This document shows, piece by piece, positions 46,086 to 59,140 of a stretch of DNA of 64,000 bases. The position numbers were made by a program, and so were the translations under genes. The notes below the pieces were generated by a model that searched no databases, was not told where the DNA came from, and worked only from the letters and a program-made list of their open reading frames with translations. The number at the start of each line of letters is the position of its first letter. Position 1 is the first letter of the stretch. Origin of the DNA: Impatiens glandulifera (lineage: Eukaryota > Streptophyta > Magnoliopsida > Ericales > Balsaminaceae); NCBI RefSeq assembly GCF_907164915.1, contig NC_061862.1, positions 124,620,641 through 124,684,640 of the forward strand, read 5' to 3'.

Positions 46086-46719
46086 CTGCGACAGATGCAC
46101 AATTGCCTGTGACAAATGCATATTTGCCTGCGACAGCCTTCGACAACCTGCAACAACCTTCGACATATGCATTTTAAACCCAAAACGATTGAGTCAGCCA
46201 ATAAACCTAAACCTAAACAATAAATACTAAATTATTCTTCCATTTCAGCATGCATGAAATATAAACGATAGAAAACGGGAAAATTCGGATAGAAAACGGG
46301 AAAAACATGGAAGATAAAACCCTAAACTCACCTTCAATGGATAGTCGTTCTGGATAGTCGTTCTGCTTTTCGTCGAGGGCTCGTATTTGTCGTCGGGGGT
46401 TCGTCGGAGGTCGGGGGAGAGGAAGGGTTACGTGGGTTTGGATTGTCGTCGATGTTTCGGGGGCTTTTCGTCGTCGGGGAGAGGGAGGGCTGGATCAGTC
46501 GTCTTCGGCTTGGATCGGTCGTCTTCGGGGGAGGGGGAGAGTTGAAAAGAGGGAGAGGGAGGGAAAACGGGAGAAGGGAAGGAGAAAGTGATTTTTTTTT
46601 TTAATTTAAGGACAAAATAAACATTTTCCATAGAGAAAATGTTATATTTGAAAAAATTACTTAGCCTATGCTAAGTTTGGAAATAACCCTCTTATGAGGG
46701 GTTTTTCATCAAATTTCCC

Positions 46720-47060
46720 TATAAGTAAGCTTTTGTAATTTTAAATTTACGATAAAATTTTACGAATTTATAAATATTTATAATTTTACAAATTTTTTAT
46801 TAGAGAAAAGTGAATTTATATTTTCAAATTAAAATGTTATTATTTATTTAATTAATATAACTATTTTTTGTATAGTGTTATTTATTTATTATTAATTTTA
46901 TACTTTATTATACATATTTTTAAAGAATGTACATATGCAAATATTTAAAAAGTAAACTTTATGATTTTAAGTACTCTTTTACAAATTTATAACTAAAAAT
47001 AATTTTAATAAATTTTAACTAATTTTGTATTTCATTCTCATAATTTTCTAATAAGTTTTG
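46720..47060. other. AT-rich spacer
   Basis: Nothing recognised between the Pack-MULE and the next inverted-repeat element. Confidence 0.5.
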
Positions 47061-47185
47061 ACAACTATTTGAGACTCGAACTTAGGACATACATACGGGG
47101 TTTGAACTTTGATTTGAGTCATTTGAGCTTCAATTATAAAACTTTTGGCCATTTGAGACTTTTTACTAAACGGTCGTTTGATCCG
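47061..47185 (+). repeat. Left inverted repeat of the nested element
   Basis: Matches 58030-58156 in inverted orientation with substitutions and small gaps. Confidence 0.65.
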
Positions 47186-47534
47186 TTAATTTTATACACT
47201 AACAACGGTGGAAAGAAAAAAGAAATTTTCAACTGTACTCTCTTCTTCTCCTCTCATAATCTGAGTCGTCTCTTCATCTTCTTCGGAAGGTCATCAATGA
47301 ACTAAATTTAGCCTGTGTTTCCTGGGAGGATAATACATTAATACACAAAAAATTTCTACAACTAATGTCCCAAGAATTTCAATTTTTGATTATATAATTG
47401 ATCCTAGGAGATAAGCTTAATTAAACTCAATCATAAGCATAAATCCTAGAACACAAACCGATAGAGAACCTCTAGAGTCTGGTCTTCAGAATCTCTGAAA
47501 ATCCCGTCATTTATGGCGATGAAAGAGAGCTTCT

Positions 47535-48040
47535 TGTTGGGTTTTGCAACAGCAAAACTATGGATCTTCTTAGAAATCAAACCTGTAACAAATTAGTTTA
47601 CAAATCGTCTATGACGAACAACATATTTACCAAGAACTGAAATAGCACAAAGCAATAAAGGACAACACAATATACGTGGTTCGGTCAAAATCGACCTACG
47701 TCCACGGGAGGGATAAGTTTCACTTAATTAAACAAATGTCAATAGTAGAAACTTTCATGCCCTGCTCTCAAATGAAAGAATTGATTACACTAGGAATGAT
47801 TGGACTACTCCACAATCAAAAGCTCCCCCAATCTCTCTTTCTAGATCAGCCAAAGAATAATAATAAGAAGAAAATCAGAAAACCCTAGATTTGTAATTCA
47901 CTCTCTCTCAACCTTGCTCTGTTATGAAAAAAATACCCAAAAAAAGTATTTATACTCTAACCCGTTTTCATAAAAGAAAACCCTGACCCGTTTACCCGGA
48001 ATTTAAAAATCCGCCCGCAATGGCAAGGAACACCTCAACA
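47535..48040 (-). repeat. 3' LTR of copia 1
   Basis: Aligns along its whole length with 52256-52763 with scattered substitutions. A purine-rich stretch (AGAAGATGGAGAAT on the minus strand) abuts it as the polypurine tract. Confidence 0.92.
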
Positions 48041-48086
48041 ATTCTCCATCTTCTGAGCCATGGGAGAATGTTGCTATAAACATTCA

Positions 48087-51000
48087 TCATCGTGACGCTC
48101 CTGCCAGAACCATTCCGGCTTTGGCACAATATATCTCATGCTTGCCTCTTGGCAAACCCTTTGTCATCATATCTGACCCGTTCTCATCTGTATGCACTTT
48201 CTCCAAGTATAACTCCTTCTTCTCAAGCACTTCACGGATCCAATGGTACCTTCTTTGGATGTGTTTTGAACGTGAATGGAAACTTGGATTCTTGCTCACA
48301 TGTATAGCACTTTGTGAGTCACTAAACACCACAAACCTGTCTTGTGTAATGCCTATTTCTTTCAACAACTCTTTCATCCATCTCATTTCCTTACAACATT
48401 CAGTAATGGCAATATATTCAGCTTCTGTAGTAGACAAAACAACACATTTTGTAGACGAGACTGCCGTGATACAACCCCTCCTCCAAAAGTAAACAAATAT
48501 CCTAAAGTTGATCTCATAGTGTCAATATCACCACTCATATCTGAATTAGAAAACCCTTCAACATGTGGCTTTCCAGTACCATAACACAAAGCGTATTTGG
48601 AGGTCCCTCGAAGATATCTCATTAGCCACTTAACCGCTTCCTAGTGTGTCTTACCGGAATTTGAAAGGAAACGACTAAGTACTCCAACCGCATGAGTTAT
48701 ATCCGGTCTTGTACAGACCATTGCATACATCAGACTGCCTATTGCTGAAGCATATGGAACACTACACATTTCTTGTCTTTCCTCTTCATCATTGGGAGAC
48801 ATTGTCTTGTTTATTTTCAAGTGTGTAACCAATGGACAAGCAACTGGCTTTACCTTGTCCATACAGAATCGTTTTAAAATCTTCTCAATATATCTCTCTT
48901 GAGATAACTATAGCCTTTTCTTCACCCGATCATGAATGACCTGCATTCCAAGAATTTGTCTTGCTTGACCCAAGTCTATCATATCAAAATACTTAGCCAA
49001 ATCCTTTTTCAACTTGGAAATCTTGAGTTTGTCTCTCCCAACAATCATAATGTCATCAATATATAGGAGAAGTATAATAAAATAATTAGAAGCAAACTTT
49101 TGTACAAAGACACAATGATCTGTAGACGTCTTCATGTACCCATGGATGATCATGAACGACTCAAACTTAAGATACCACTGCCTCGGTGCTTGCTTCAAAC
49201 TGTACAGACTTTTGACAAGTTTGCACACCTTGCTTTCCTCACCTTTCTTATTTTAACCTTCAGGTTGCTCCATATAAACATCTTCATTCAAATCACCATA
49301 GAGAAATGCAGTCTTGACATAAAGCTGTTCAACCTCAAGATCCATACAAGCAGCTAAACTTAACACCACCCGGATAGAAGTCATCTTCACTATCGGTGAG
49401 AAAATCTCATCATAATCGATTCCATGCCTCTGACCAAAACCTTTGACAACCAGCCTAGCCTTGTATCTTGTCTTGCTATCATCACCTTCTTGCTTGATCT
49501 TGTACACCCATTTATTTTGTAATACTTTTCTGTTCTCTGGTATTTCAACTAAATCATATGTGCCATTTTTCAGCAATGACTTCATCTCTTCATCCATGAC
49601 AGCTAGCCATTCTTTCTTATGAGCATCTTCAAAAGCCTCCTTATAACATATAGGCTCCCCACAATCAGTGAGAAGGACATACTCTGTAGTAGGGTACTTA
49701 GAACTTGATCTTTTCTCCTTGGTAGACCTCCTAAGTACCTCTGTTTGTTGATTCTTTTGATTTCCATCTTCTTGTTGAACTTCAAAATCAGCCTCAACAT
49801 TATCACCAAGATCAGTTTCAGTATTAGTATCATTTCCATGACCTATAGCTTGACCCTGAGAAACATCATCATCACTATCTGAGTCTGAAGCTACATGTGG
49901 TCTTGTCTCCTCAACATCATGAGACAACTCAAGACCAGAAAGATCACGTATGTATGCATCAAGCTTTTTACCATCTTCAAAATTCTCAATAGTTTGATCT
50001 TCAAAAATACCACATCTCGGCTTTTCAAAACCTTCTTATCAACTGGGTCATAACACCTGTATCCCCACTTTTCATCACAATACCCCAAAAATATGCATTA
50101 TCTGGTTTTTGCATCTAGCTTAGACCTCTCATCTTTTGGAACATGCACAAAAGCTTTGCAACCAAAAACACGTAAATAGTCATAATTAACATCTTTACCT
50201 GACCAGACGCTTTCTGCACACTTTTTATTCAATGGCTTGGAGGGAGAATGGTTGATCACATACACTACAGTGCTCATGGCTTCAGCCCAGAAATGCTTAG
50301 CCAACCTGGCATGGGAGAACATACTCCTCATCCGTTCTAACATTGTTCTGTTCATCCTCTCTTCCACACCATTTTGTTGTGGAGTCTTGGGCACAGTCTG
50401 TTCATGTTGAATACCCTACTCTTTGCAATAATCATCAAATGAGCCTATGTACTATCCCCCATTATCTAACCGCACCCTCATCAGTTTTCTTCCTGTCTCT
50501 CTTTCAACCATCTTGTGAAAGACCTCAAACCTTGTAGCAACCTCATCCTTGGACTTTATAGCATAAGCCCAAACCTTCCTAGATGCATCGTCTATGAAGG
50601 TTACAAAATAGGAAGCACCGCCTATGGATTTAATCTTCATAGGACCACAAATATCTGTATGGACCAGTTCAAGGACATTCTTTTTCAGTTCAACTTTTGA
50701 CTTACTGAAGGAGACTCTGTTCTGCTTACCCTTCAAGAAATGCTCACTATTTTCAAGATGAGCATCCTTGAGATTCAGCAACTCATTCCTCTTTATCAAA
50801 ACATTCAGCCCATTTTCACTAATGTGACCTAGTCTCTTGTGCCACAACTTAGAGGATGACTCCATCAAAACAGAATATGCTGCATCTTAGACAATTTTCA
50901 AATTTGTCTTGTATAAGGAACAACATTTCTTACCTCGTGCAACAACCAATGAACCCTTGCTTATCTTCTATGCTCCACCACTGAAAACATTATGGTAGCC

Positions 51001-52118
51001 TCCATCATCGAGCTTACCTGCTGAAATCAAATTCATTCTCAAATCAGGAACATGTCTTACATCTCTCAATGTCATGAAACAGCCCATGTTTGTCTCGATT
51101 CTAACATCACCAAGACCAACTATCTTGGACACACCACTATTACCCATGTGAACCTTACCATAATCACCAGCTTTGTAGGGCTGGAAGTAACCTTTGTGTG
51201 GAGTAATATGGAATGAGGCACCTGTGTCAACAATCCATGATGTTTCATTTGAAGATGTGATAAGACAAGAGTCTTGACAGTTAGAAGCATACGTCAGTTC
51301 ACCATCTGAAGCATAAGCAGATGTATCTGCACTCTGTTCTTTCTTTTCTCTAGGCTTCACTGTACCCTTCGCTTTATCATTTTTAAATTTCCAGCACTCG
51401 TTTTTCCAGTGACCCATTTTTCCACAGTAATGACAAGCACCATCTTTCTTTGGATCTCTAGACTTGCTTATAGACTTTCCCCTGCTCGAACCACTTCTAT
51501 TATCCTTTGATCTTCCTCTATCAGCCACCAACATCTCAGACTTAGAGAGTTTATTCCCCTTTCGATTCTCCTAATCAAGTAAGGAACTAGTGATAAATGC
51601 CATGTTGACTTTACCATTTGGTGTTGAGTTGCTGAGAGTGATAATAAGTGTCTCCCAACTTGCAGGCAAAGATCTAAGGACTAAAAGTGCTTGCACCTCA
51701 TCATAAAATTTTATCTTCATACTACTCAATTGATTCAAAATATTTTGAAATTCATTCAAGTGCTCAGTAATTGATTTATTATCAATGTACTTCAGATTCA
51801 CTAGCCTTTGTACCAGTGCTGCTTTATTCCCTGCTGACCTCCCAGCATAGAGAGCTTCTAGTTTGCTCCACACACCATACGACGTAGTCTCATTCTCAAC
51901 ATGGTGCACAATATTACACCAACCCAGGAACGAATAAAGCTGTAAGCCTTTCTATCTGTCTTTTTCCAATCAGCCTCTTTTGTAGTCTCAGGTCTAACAC
52001 CCTCATTTTCAATTGCTTCATTCAAATCATCTCAAACTAACAGATCACTAATCATCACTTTCCATTGCTTATAGTTTGTACCATTCAGACTCACCATATC
52101 AGGTCTAGATTTCCCCAT
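48087..52118 (-). pseudogene. Copia 1 gag-pol polyprotein, broken
   Basis: Starts MGKSRPDMVSLNG at 52118 and meets an early TGA near 52036. GAG continues at 51571-51909; a zinc knuckle (CHYCGKMGHWKNEC) and protease (WIVDTGASFH) at 50968-51534; integrase with its HHCC start (LWHKRLGHISENGL) and core (FVTFIDDASRKVW) at 50452-50868, continuing at 50098-50394; RT at 49253-49927 (KARLVVKGFGQRHG) and 48908-49228 (LLYIDDIMIVG); RNase H at 48087-48437 (STTEAEYIAITE). At least eight frame breaks or stops separate these parts, so the element cannot make its own proteins. Confidence 0.92.
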
Positions 52119-52241
52119 TATTACTGCCTTAACAACTGACAAAAACCCCAGCAAAGAAACCAGTTGATCTCTTCTATGAATTTCGCCAAATAACCAGTAG
52201 AGCACTCTGCTCCAATGTTAAAACAAATAACTAATCAATAC

Positions 52242-52255
52242 TGCTCTGATACCAC
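52242..52255 (-). promoter_or_regulatory. tRNA-iMet primer-binding site of copia 1
   Basis: The minus strand reads TGGTATCAGAGCAG within one base of the LTR edge. Confidence 0.9.
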
Positions 52256-52763
52256 TGTTGGGTTTTGCAACAGCAAAACTATGGATCTTCTTAGAAATCA
52301 AACCTGTAACAAATCAGTATACAAATCGTCTATGACGAACAACAGATTTACCAAGAACTGAAATAGCACAAAGCAATAAACGACAACACAATATACGTGG
52401 TACGGTCAAAATCGACCTACGTCCACGGGAGGGATAAGTTTCACTAAATCAAACAAATGTCAATAGTAGAAACTTACATGCCCTGCTCTCAAATGAAAGA
52501 AGTGATTACACTAGGAATGATTGGACTACTCCATAATCAAAAGCTCCCCCAATATCTCTCTCTCTAAATCAGCCAAAGAACAACAAGAAGAAGAAAACCA
52601 GAAAACCCTAGATCTGTAATTCACTCTCTCTCAACCTTGCTCTGTTATGAGAAAAATACCCCAAAAAAGTATTTATACTCTAACCCATTTTCATAAAAGA
52701 AAACCCTGACCCGTTTACCCGGAATTTAAAAACCCGCCCGCAATGACAAAGAACACCTCAACA
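52256..52763 (-). repeat. 5' LTR of copia 1
   Basis: Begins TGTTGGGTTTTGC on the + strand and ends CTCAACA; partner at 47535-48040. Confidence 0.92.
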
Positions 52764-53186
52764 CCTCTTTCCATTCATTCATTTACCTTCTTCTTATAGT
52801 GTGCGGTTGAATCTCTCCCACCATTTGTAGTATCAACACAAGCCATAGAAGTGCACAACTATCTATTATCATAAGATAATATTCCATTACAGAGATAAGT
52901 GCCTACTTCTTTCTCCCTTTCCTCACGTATACGTTCATGATGTCTTATCATCTTAATTTCTCATCTCCTTTATATGGTTTCTATCCATTCTAATGCTTTC
53001 AGTTATTCGAATCCATTTAGGGGTCAGCTTATATCCCTAGGGTTTTCTCCTGTTAGACGAGAATTCATGTATACTAGTTGATCAATGTGAGTTTACATAC
53101 TAATTACCTAAGCTCTATTAACTTTACATTTTCTTTCGGATGAGATGATTCACATTCACTCTCTTAATTTCACCTCTCATTTTGCA
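52764..53186. other. Remnant of the host element between the two copia insertions
   Basis: No coding sequence recognised. It begins with the target duplication of copia 1 and ends at the 3' LTR of copia 2. Confidence 0.55.
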
Positions 53187-53455
53187 TGTTGTGCGGAATG
53201 TACGAAAGTGAAACAATGAAGTATGGAAAAACAGATGAAGAGAGATTTCTTATTTTTAAAGATAAAAGATTGCTGCCAATAGCAAATGAAAAAGACTACA
53301 ATTATAAAATATTAAAAACAAGAAAACATTAATTAAGCATAATAACTTAATTAAGCATAACTGTAGAATAAATGAGATGTAACGAAATTAATATAAACCA
53401 CGAACAATTAATGGTTGATATTAATTCCTATACTAAATACAGATAGTTAGTTACA
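53187..53455 (-). repeat. 3' LTR of copia 2
   Basis: Aligns with 57568-57827, with small indels (for example an extra AAGCATAATAACTTAATT segment here). Confidence 0.9.
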
Positions 53456-53503
53456 AATCTCTACATTGCTTTAATATCACCCAACAAGAAGAGCCTGATC
53501 AAA

Positions 53504-56500
53504 CTACTTCCAACTGTCAATATTTAGCAGGTCCAAACAATGAGTGAATTTGTCAAGTGGGACTGACTTCGTGAACCTGTCAACAGGATTATGATGTGTG
53601 CTGATCTTTTTCAACTTGATTCTCCTCTCCGTACGAAGAAAATGATAGCGAACATCAATATGTTTGTTTCTATCATGATGCACTTGATCTTTGGCCAAAC
53701 AGATAACACTTAAGCTATCACAAAAAATAATTGTCTGATCATGATGGATACCAAGGTCACTTATTAATCCTTTCAACCATATACCATCTTTGGCTGCTTC
53801 TGTTAGCGCCATATACTCAACCTTGGTAGTGGACAACGTCACAATCGACTGTAATGTTGCCTTCCAACTAATCACAAAGTCACCAAGGGTGTAAACATAA
53901 CCAATTTATTGATCTTCTACCATCGATATCTGCAACATAGACCGAGTCCGAATAACCAGTTACGAGACACTAGTTATTACTCCCATAAATGAGACCAATA
54001 TCGAATGTGCCTCTTAGATAGCGAAATATTCGCTTTACCGCTTGTTAGTGTCCCTTACCAAGTCGAGACATAAACCTGCTAACAACACTAACTGAATACG
54101 CAATATCAGGTCTAGTGCATACCATGACATACATTAAACTGCCCACCGCACTAGCATACGGTACATGAGACATGTATAACTTCTTAGCTTCAGACTGGGG
54201 TGTGAATGCAGACAAATGATTAATAACAGTTGTAGGAGTATTGAGAGACTTTGTTGTATTCATCCCAAAATAAGACAAAATTTTCAAAATATAACTCTTA
54301 TGTGAAAGAAATAGCTTCTTTTGAACTCGATCTCTTACAATTTCTATGCCCAAAATATTTTGTGCTCCACCTAGATCTTTCATATCAAACTTGGAACTGA
54401 GAATGTCTTTCAGCTTTTGAATCTCTAACATTTTCTTAACTACGATTAACATGTCGTCTACATATAAGAGTAAATAAATCAAAGAACCATCACCGATTTT
54501 GTTGTGATAGACACACCAATCATATGCACTCTTATTGTAACCATGTTCAATCATTAAATTGCCGAACTGCTTATACCACTGTCGAAGAGACTGTTTAAGT
54601 CCATACAAAGACTTTTTCAGACTACAAACACATGTTTCCTTACTAGGAACAAGAAACCCTTCAAGCTTACTCACCAATAAATCCTCTTTAATCTCACCAT
54701 GTAAGAAATCCGTCTTCACGTCTAATTGATCGAGTTCCAGATTTTGATGTGCTACTATAGCTAGTAGTACCCTAATAGAAGTGTGTCGGACTACAAGTGA
54801 GAATATATCATTGTAGTCTAGGCCTTCCTTTTGACTAAATCCCTTTGCAACTAATCGTGCTTTATATCTGGTCTCTTTAGCACTAGAGGTTCCATCTTTC
54901 CTTTTGAAAATCCATTTGCACCCAATGATTTTTCTCCCCTTAGGTAAAGTAACCTACTCCCATGTATTATTCTTGTGAAGTAATTCTATTTCCTCACACA
55001 TGGCAGCAATCCATTGCGCAGAATCACCACCATTAACAACTTCATTGTAAGAAGATGGCTCATTATGTATGACATCTTCAACTACATGAAGTGCATAACT
55101 TACCATTTTTTAGTATCATTCATAGAGGGACTGATTGTCCCACTTTTAGGACCAGTTGAGATTTGTCTTCCCTCGATTGAATGAATTAACATGTCAGGAG
55201 CTTTAATTTACTTTATAGGTCGAGTAGTAATGTTAGATTGACTTTCAGATACTCCAAATCGATAAACTTTCTCAAATGGTTTATCAGTATCATGTGTCAT
55301 GTTAGTTGTCCCTTGAACAAGAGCCACCTCAAGCTCCACCTGTTTCTCGGTACTATCGTTTTCTCCAGAAAGTGATGGCTTGAAAGAGAAGTTAAGTATA
55401 AATATCTCATTAAATGTGACATCCCTAATGAGTATTACTCTACCTTCAGAAGATGACCAGATTCTATATCCCTTGACTCCATCTCCATAGCCCATGAAAA
55501 TACCATGTTTTGCTCTTGGTTCCAACTTCCCTTCATTAAAATGATAGTAAGATGTGCACCCAAAGAATTTCAAATGAGAATAATCAACGACGTTACCAGA
55601 CCATATCTCATAAGGGATTCTGTAATCAATCCTAGTATACGATGCATGATTTATCAGATACCAAACCGTTAAGACAACCTCGCTCTAGTAGTTTCTAGCC
55701 AATCCAACATTAGAGAGCATGCTTCTAACTCTCTCTAATAATGTTTGATTCACCATTTCTGCTACACCATTCTACTGTGGTGTACCTCGGAAAATGTGAT
55801 GTCTTGCAATCCCTAATGAACACATTAAACTCAAATGAATAAAATTCAAGTCCATTATCTGTTTGCAACCTCTTAACCTTCTTTCCAGTTTGATTCTCCA
55901 CCACTAACTTCCAATGTTTGAAGGTTTTAAATACCTTGCTCTTATGTCTCAGAAGATACAACCAGGTCATCCTTGAGTAATCATCTATGAATGTTACAAA
56001 ATAGCTATAACCTCCTATACCTTCAACTTGAGAAGGACCCCAACAATTAGAGTGAATATAATCTAGTGTGCCTTTAGTTTTGTGAACTCCTTTACTGAAC
56101 TTACTGCGATGCTTTTTCCCGAAAATGTAGTGTTCACACAACTCAAAGTTGGTAACTTTGTGGCCAGATAAAAGATCCCATTTGGACAGAATTTGCATCA
56201 CCCTCTCCCCCATATGTTCAAGTCGCATATGCCACAACTTGGTTACATCAGGGGGTCGATTCACAGATTTGGATGCGACCGCAGCGAAACATGTCAACGT
56301 CTTACCTTGTAGTATATACAAGGTATTCTGTTTGATACCTTTCGGTATTACTTTTGAACCTTTACTAATGCACAATGTTCCTTCTTCACCGCTAAATTTG
56401 AAACCTTTAGCATCTAAAATGCCTAAAGATATTAAGTTCTTTTTCAGTTGAGGAACATGCCGAACGCTAGTTAGGGTCCGAATTTTGCCATCATCAGTTA

Positions 56501-57452
56501 GAATCTTGATAGTCCCAATACCCATAGTTCTACATATGACATCGTTTCCCATGACAACGTTTCCACCATCATAATCTTCATCGGTATCGAACTATTCTTT
56601 GTTCGGACTCATATGATATTAACACCCTGAATCCAACACCCACGTATCAATAGAGTGTAGAGAAGCGTTAGCTACAAGGGAAATGTCCTCCTCAGAGTCG
56701 GTGTCTCTATCTTTATGTGCTATAATAGCCGTGGAATATTTGCCCATTTTCTTAGGATAATTGTTCTTCCAATGACCAGGTTCTTTACATTATTTGTAGA
56801 TGTCTTTAGAACTAGGACCCTTAGATTTGTATTTTTGATCCTCCTTCTTTCCAAACCCTTTGTAGTTGACTGTGCTGGTAATCAACCCGGATGCTTGACT
56901 ATCTACGAATTCACTGCTCGCCTTATGGCGCAGTTCTCTAGTATGAAGTGCTGACCGAACTTCCTCTAGAGTCATATTGTCTTTACCCACAACGAACGAT
57001 TGAATAAAATTTTCAAATGAGTTGGATAAAGATACCAACATAATTGATGTAGTATCTTCATCTTCTATCTTAACATTTATATTTATTAACTCAAGTAATG
57101 TAGTGTTTAACTTATCAGATGTTCATGAAGAGACTTACCTTTAAGCATACGAAGACTAAATAGACGTTGCTTTAATAACAACTTGTTAGTCAGTGACTTT
57201 GTCATGTACAAAGTCTCTAACTTCGACCATAGACCGATTGCGGTATCTTCATCTGATACCTCAGTAATCATTTCATCAGCTAGACAAAGTAAAATCGTTG
57301 AGTGTGTCTTCTTTTCCAAGACCTCAAGCTCAATAGTAATTTTACCAGAGGTAGGCTCCTTTGCAGGACCTGCACCTATTTTCACCTTTTCCTTCGACAA
57401 TGGTGCCCAGACGCCTTTTGTTTAAGCAAGGCTCGCATTTTGATCTGCCATT
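53504..57452 (-). pseudogene. Copia 2 gag-pol polyprotein, broken
   Basis: GAG lies at 57107-57450 (after a frame break; LWSKLETLYMTKSLTNKL) and 56790-57041 (LEEVRSALHTRELRHK). The zinc-knuckle and protease zone near 56580-56790 is damaged. Integrase is at 55725-56552 (LWHMRLEHMGERVM, FVTFIDDYSRMTWLY), continuing at 55208-55573. RT is at 54045-54719 (LLLYVDDMLIVVKK) and RNase H at 53504-53875 (STTKVEYMALTEAAKD). Many stops separate the parts, and the region 54720-55207 carries a degraded RT N-terminal part. Inactive. Confidence 0.92.
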
Positions 57453-57553
57453 GACCAAAACTGTTTCGTCTTGTTAATTTTTTGATTTTCAGATTCATTG
57501 AAGACATCTTCTCGCTAGAAAACAAATATTGATAAATTGATCGGATCTAACCC

Positions 57554-57565
57554 GCTCTGATACCA
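57554..57565 (-). promoter_or_regulatory. tRNA-iMet primer-binding site of copia 2
   Basis: The minus strand reads TGGTATCAGAGC two bases after the LTR. Confidence 0.9.
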
Positions 57566-57567
57566 AT

Positions 57568-57827
57568 TGTTGTGCGGAATGCAAGAAAGTGATGAACAAT
57601 GAAGTATGGAAAAACATATGAAGAGAGATTTCTTATTGTCAAAGATAAAAGATTACAGCCAATATCAAATGAAAAAGACTACAACTATAAAATGCTAAAA
57701 ATAAGAAAACATAAATCCTAACTTAATTAAGCATAACTGTAGAATAAATGTGATGTAACAGAATTAATATAAACCACGAATAATTAATGATTAATATTAA
57801 TTCCTATACTAATGGCAGATCGTTACA
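57568..57827 (-). repeat. 5' LTR of copia 2
   Basis: Begins TGTTGTGCGGAATGCAAG on the + strand; partner at 53187-53455. Confidence 0.9.
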
Positions 57828-58029
57828 CTGCCCCATGTAAAATTGATGGCATACAACATTGAATCTTCTCAAATTTATTCTCTTAGTTCTGGTAATTTTT
57901 TTGCTAAGGATGATTCGGAGAAGATGAATAATTCCGACAGAAAGAAATGAAGATCATATGAGGATGAAGAGAGATGATAATTGGAAGTTTCGAATTGTGT
58001 TATTAAAAAATGACAGCTTGTCATATAAT

Positions 58030-58156
58030 TTAAAAAACAAAACCGTGAAGTAAAAAGCCTTAAATGGCCAAAAGTTTCATAGTTGAAGCCCAAATAGCTC
58101 AAATTGAAGTTCGAACCCTATATGATAAAAAGCTCAAAGTTCGAACCCCAAATAGT
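58030..58156 (-). repeat. Right inverted repeat of the nested element
   Basis: Inverted partner of 47061-47185; the outermost bases are ACTATTTGGGGTTCGAAC on the minus strand. Confidence 0.65.
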
Positions 58157-59140
58157 AATTAGGTCATCTAATAACAAACACAAATATATTTAGTGTACAA
58201 TGTTCATTTTGGGCTATGAAGCCCATTTAGTCATTGAACTCTTAATACAAACAAAAATTGTTGAAAAATTACGGGCCTTTGTATATTAGGTTCATTTGTT
58301 GAAAATTTGTAATATTAAATAAATACCCATGTTGTAACACCATGTTTTTTTTTACTACATTTGAAATTGAGGGGTAGATTCTTCTTAGATACACAATAAA
58401 TAATTTCAAATTAAATTTGGCTAAAGATAAATTTAAAATATTTATATTTGAATTTGAATTTTGATTGGGAAATAAAATGTGAAGTGATTACAGATTAATC
58501 GTTATATTATTTTAACTTAAAGTACTATCGTTTTTGGTATGAAATTACTTATATATCACTTAATTTTATAATTTTATAATTTTATAATTATTTTCACTAT
58601 TCATTTTTCAACTTCTTACATGTTTTTTAAATATTGAGTTAGAGAAAATAAAGGAGTTATCACTTCTGTCAAAAATGAGTCATCATTTGTGAAATTACTT
58701 ATATTGAGTTATCACTTCCGTAAAAAATGCGGGTTGGGCCTATTTTTTAGTTGGCTCGACCTGCAAAACAAAAAGTCCGTTATTTATTTATTTATTTTTT
58801 ATTATTTTATTTTATTTTTATTTTTTTTAATAATAATTTTGGAATTATATATTATTATATATATGAACAAGATTTTTTAGAACAAATTTTAAAACTGTAA
58901 GTTTACATTGTTTAGTTGTAGGACATTTTAAATAATTAATTAGCTACTTTCATCGATACAAATACATGTACTTAATTAATAATTACGTGGTAGTGTAATT
59001 ACCGTATATAAATATTGTAAAAATAAATCTATGGCTCAAATTATAAATTAAAAGAACTATAAAAAATAAGTATTTACAAATAATATTCAAAACAAATTAA
59101 AATACATCATTGTATTTGCATTCACCACCACATTTGTTTA
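58157..59140. other. AT-rich intergenic DNA
   Basis: No gene or element recognised. The short frame at 58689-58880 is Phe/Ile-rich chance. Confidence 0.55.

Larger units (their letters stand above)
43894..46719. mobile_element. Pack-MULE with long inverted arms and a captured bromodomain
   Basis: The ends are inverted copies starting GGGAAATTTGACGAAAT (left) and, read inward from the right, GGGAAATTTGATGAAAA. Homology of the arms continues irregularly for about 650 bp (43894-44560 and 46060-46719), passing through a GACGA/CGTCG-rich zone and a 21-bp minisatellite. There is no transposase; the middle holds a host-gene fragment. I could not find a clean 9-bp target duplication (left CTTTTAAAC, right TATAAGTAA), so the flanks may have decayed or the ends be slightly misplaced. 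The terminal sequence matches that of the MULE starting at 59141, its likely source of transposase. Confidence 0.8.
47535..52763 (-). mobile_element. Ty1/copia retrotransposon 1 (degenerate), 5.2 kb
   Basis: Two LTRs of about 507 bp (TGTTGGG..CTCAACA on the + strand) flank a minus-strand gag-pol. 5-bp flanks are CTTCT (left) and CCTCT (right), a target duplication with one change. The primer-binding site is next to the high-coordinate LTR. Domain order GAG-PR-INT-RT-RH identifies copia; the sequence has a Tork/Tnt1-like look. Confidence 0.93.
53187..57827 (-). mobile_element. Ty1/copia retrotransposon 2 (degenerate), 4.6 kb
   Basis: Short LTRs of about 260-270 bp (TGTTGTGCGG..GTTACA on the + strand) flank a minus-strand gag-pol. 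The tRNA-iMet primer site lies two bases from the 5' LTR. No clear target duplication (TTGCA versus CTGCC). A different family from copia 1 by LTR and protein sequence. Confidence 0.92.
47061..58156. mobile_element. Inverted-repeat element disrupted by two copia insertions
   Basis: 47061-47185 and 58030-58156 are inverted copies sharing ACTATTTGnGnnTCGAACTT, TTTGAGCT-TCAAnTATnAAAC and TTTTGGCCATTTnAG. Between them, outside the two copia elements, remain only about 350 bp (47186-47534), 423 bp (52764-53186) and 202 bp (57828-58029), with no recognised gene. The original element was therefore probably a small non-autonomous DNA transposon. Superfamily not determined. Confidence 0.55.

Noticed and set aside
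44464..46201. Regular repeats that resemble a CRISPR array or a repetitive protein (CICRRRM, HLSQTNV, DAHSSAT frames)
   Set aside because: The 21-bp units are contiguous with no unique spacers, and the frames are open only because 21 is divisible by 3. It is a minisatellite in eukaryotic DNA.
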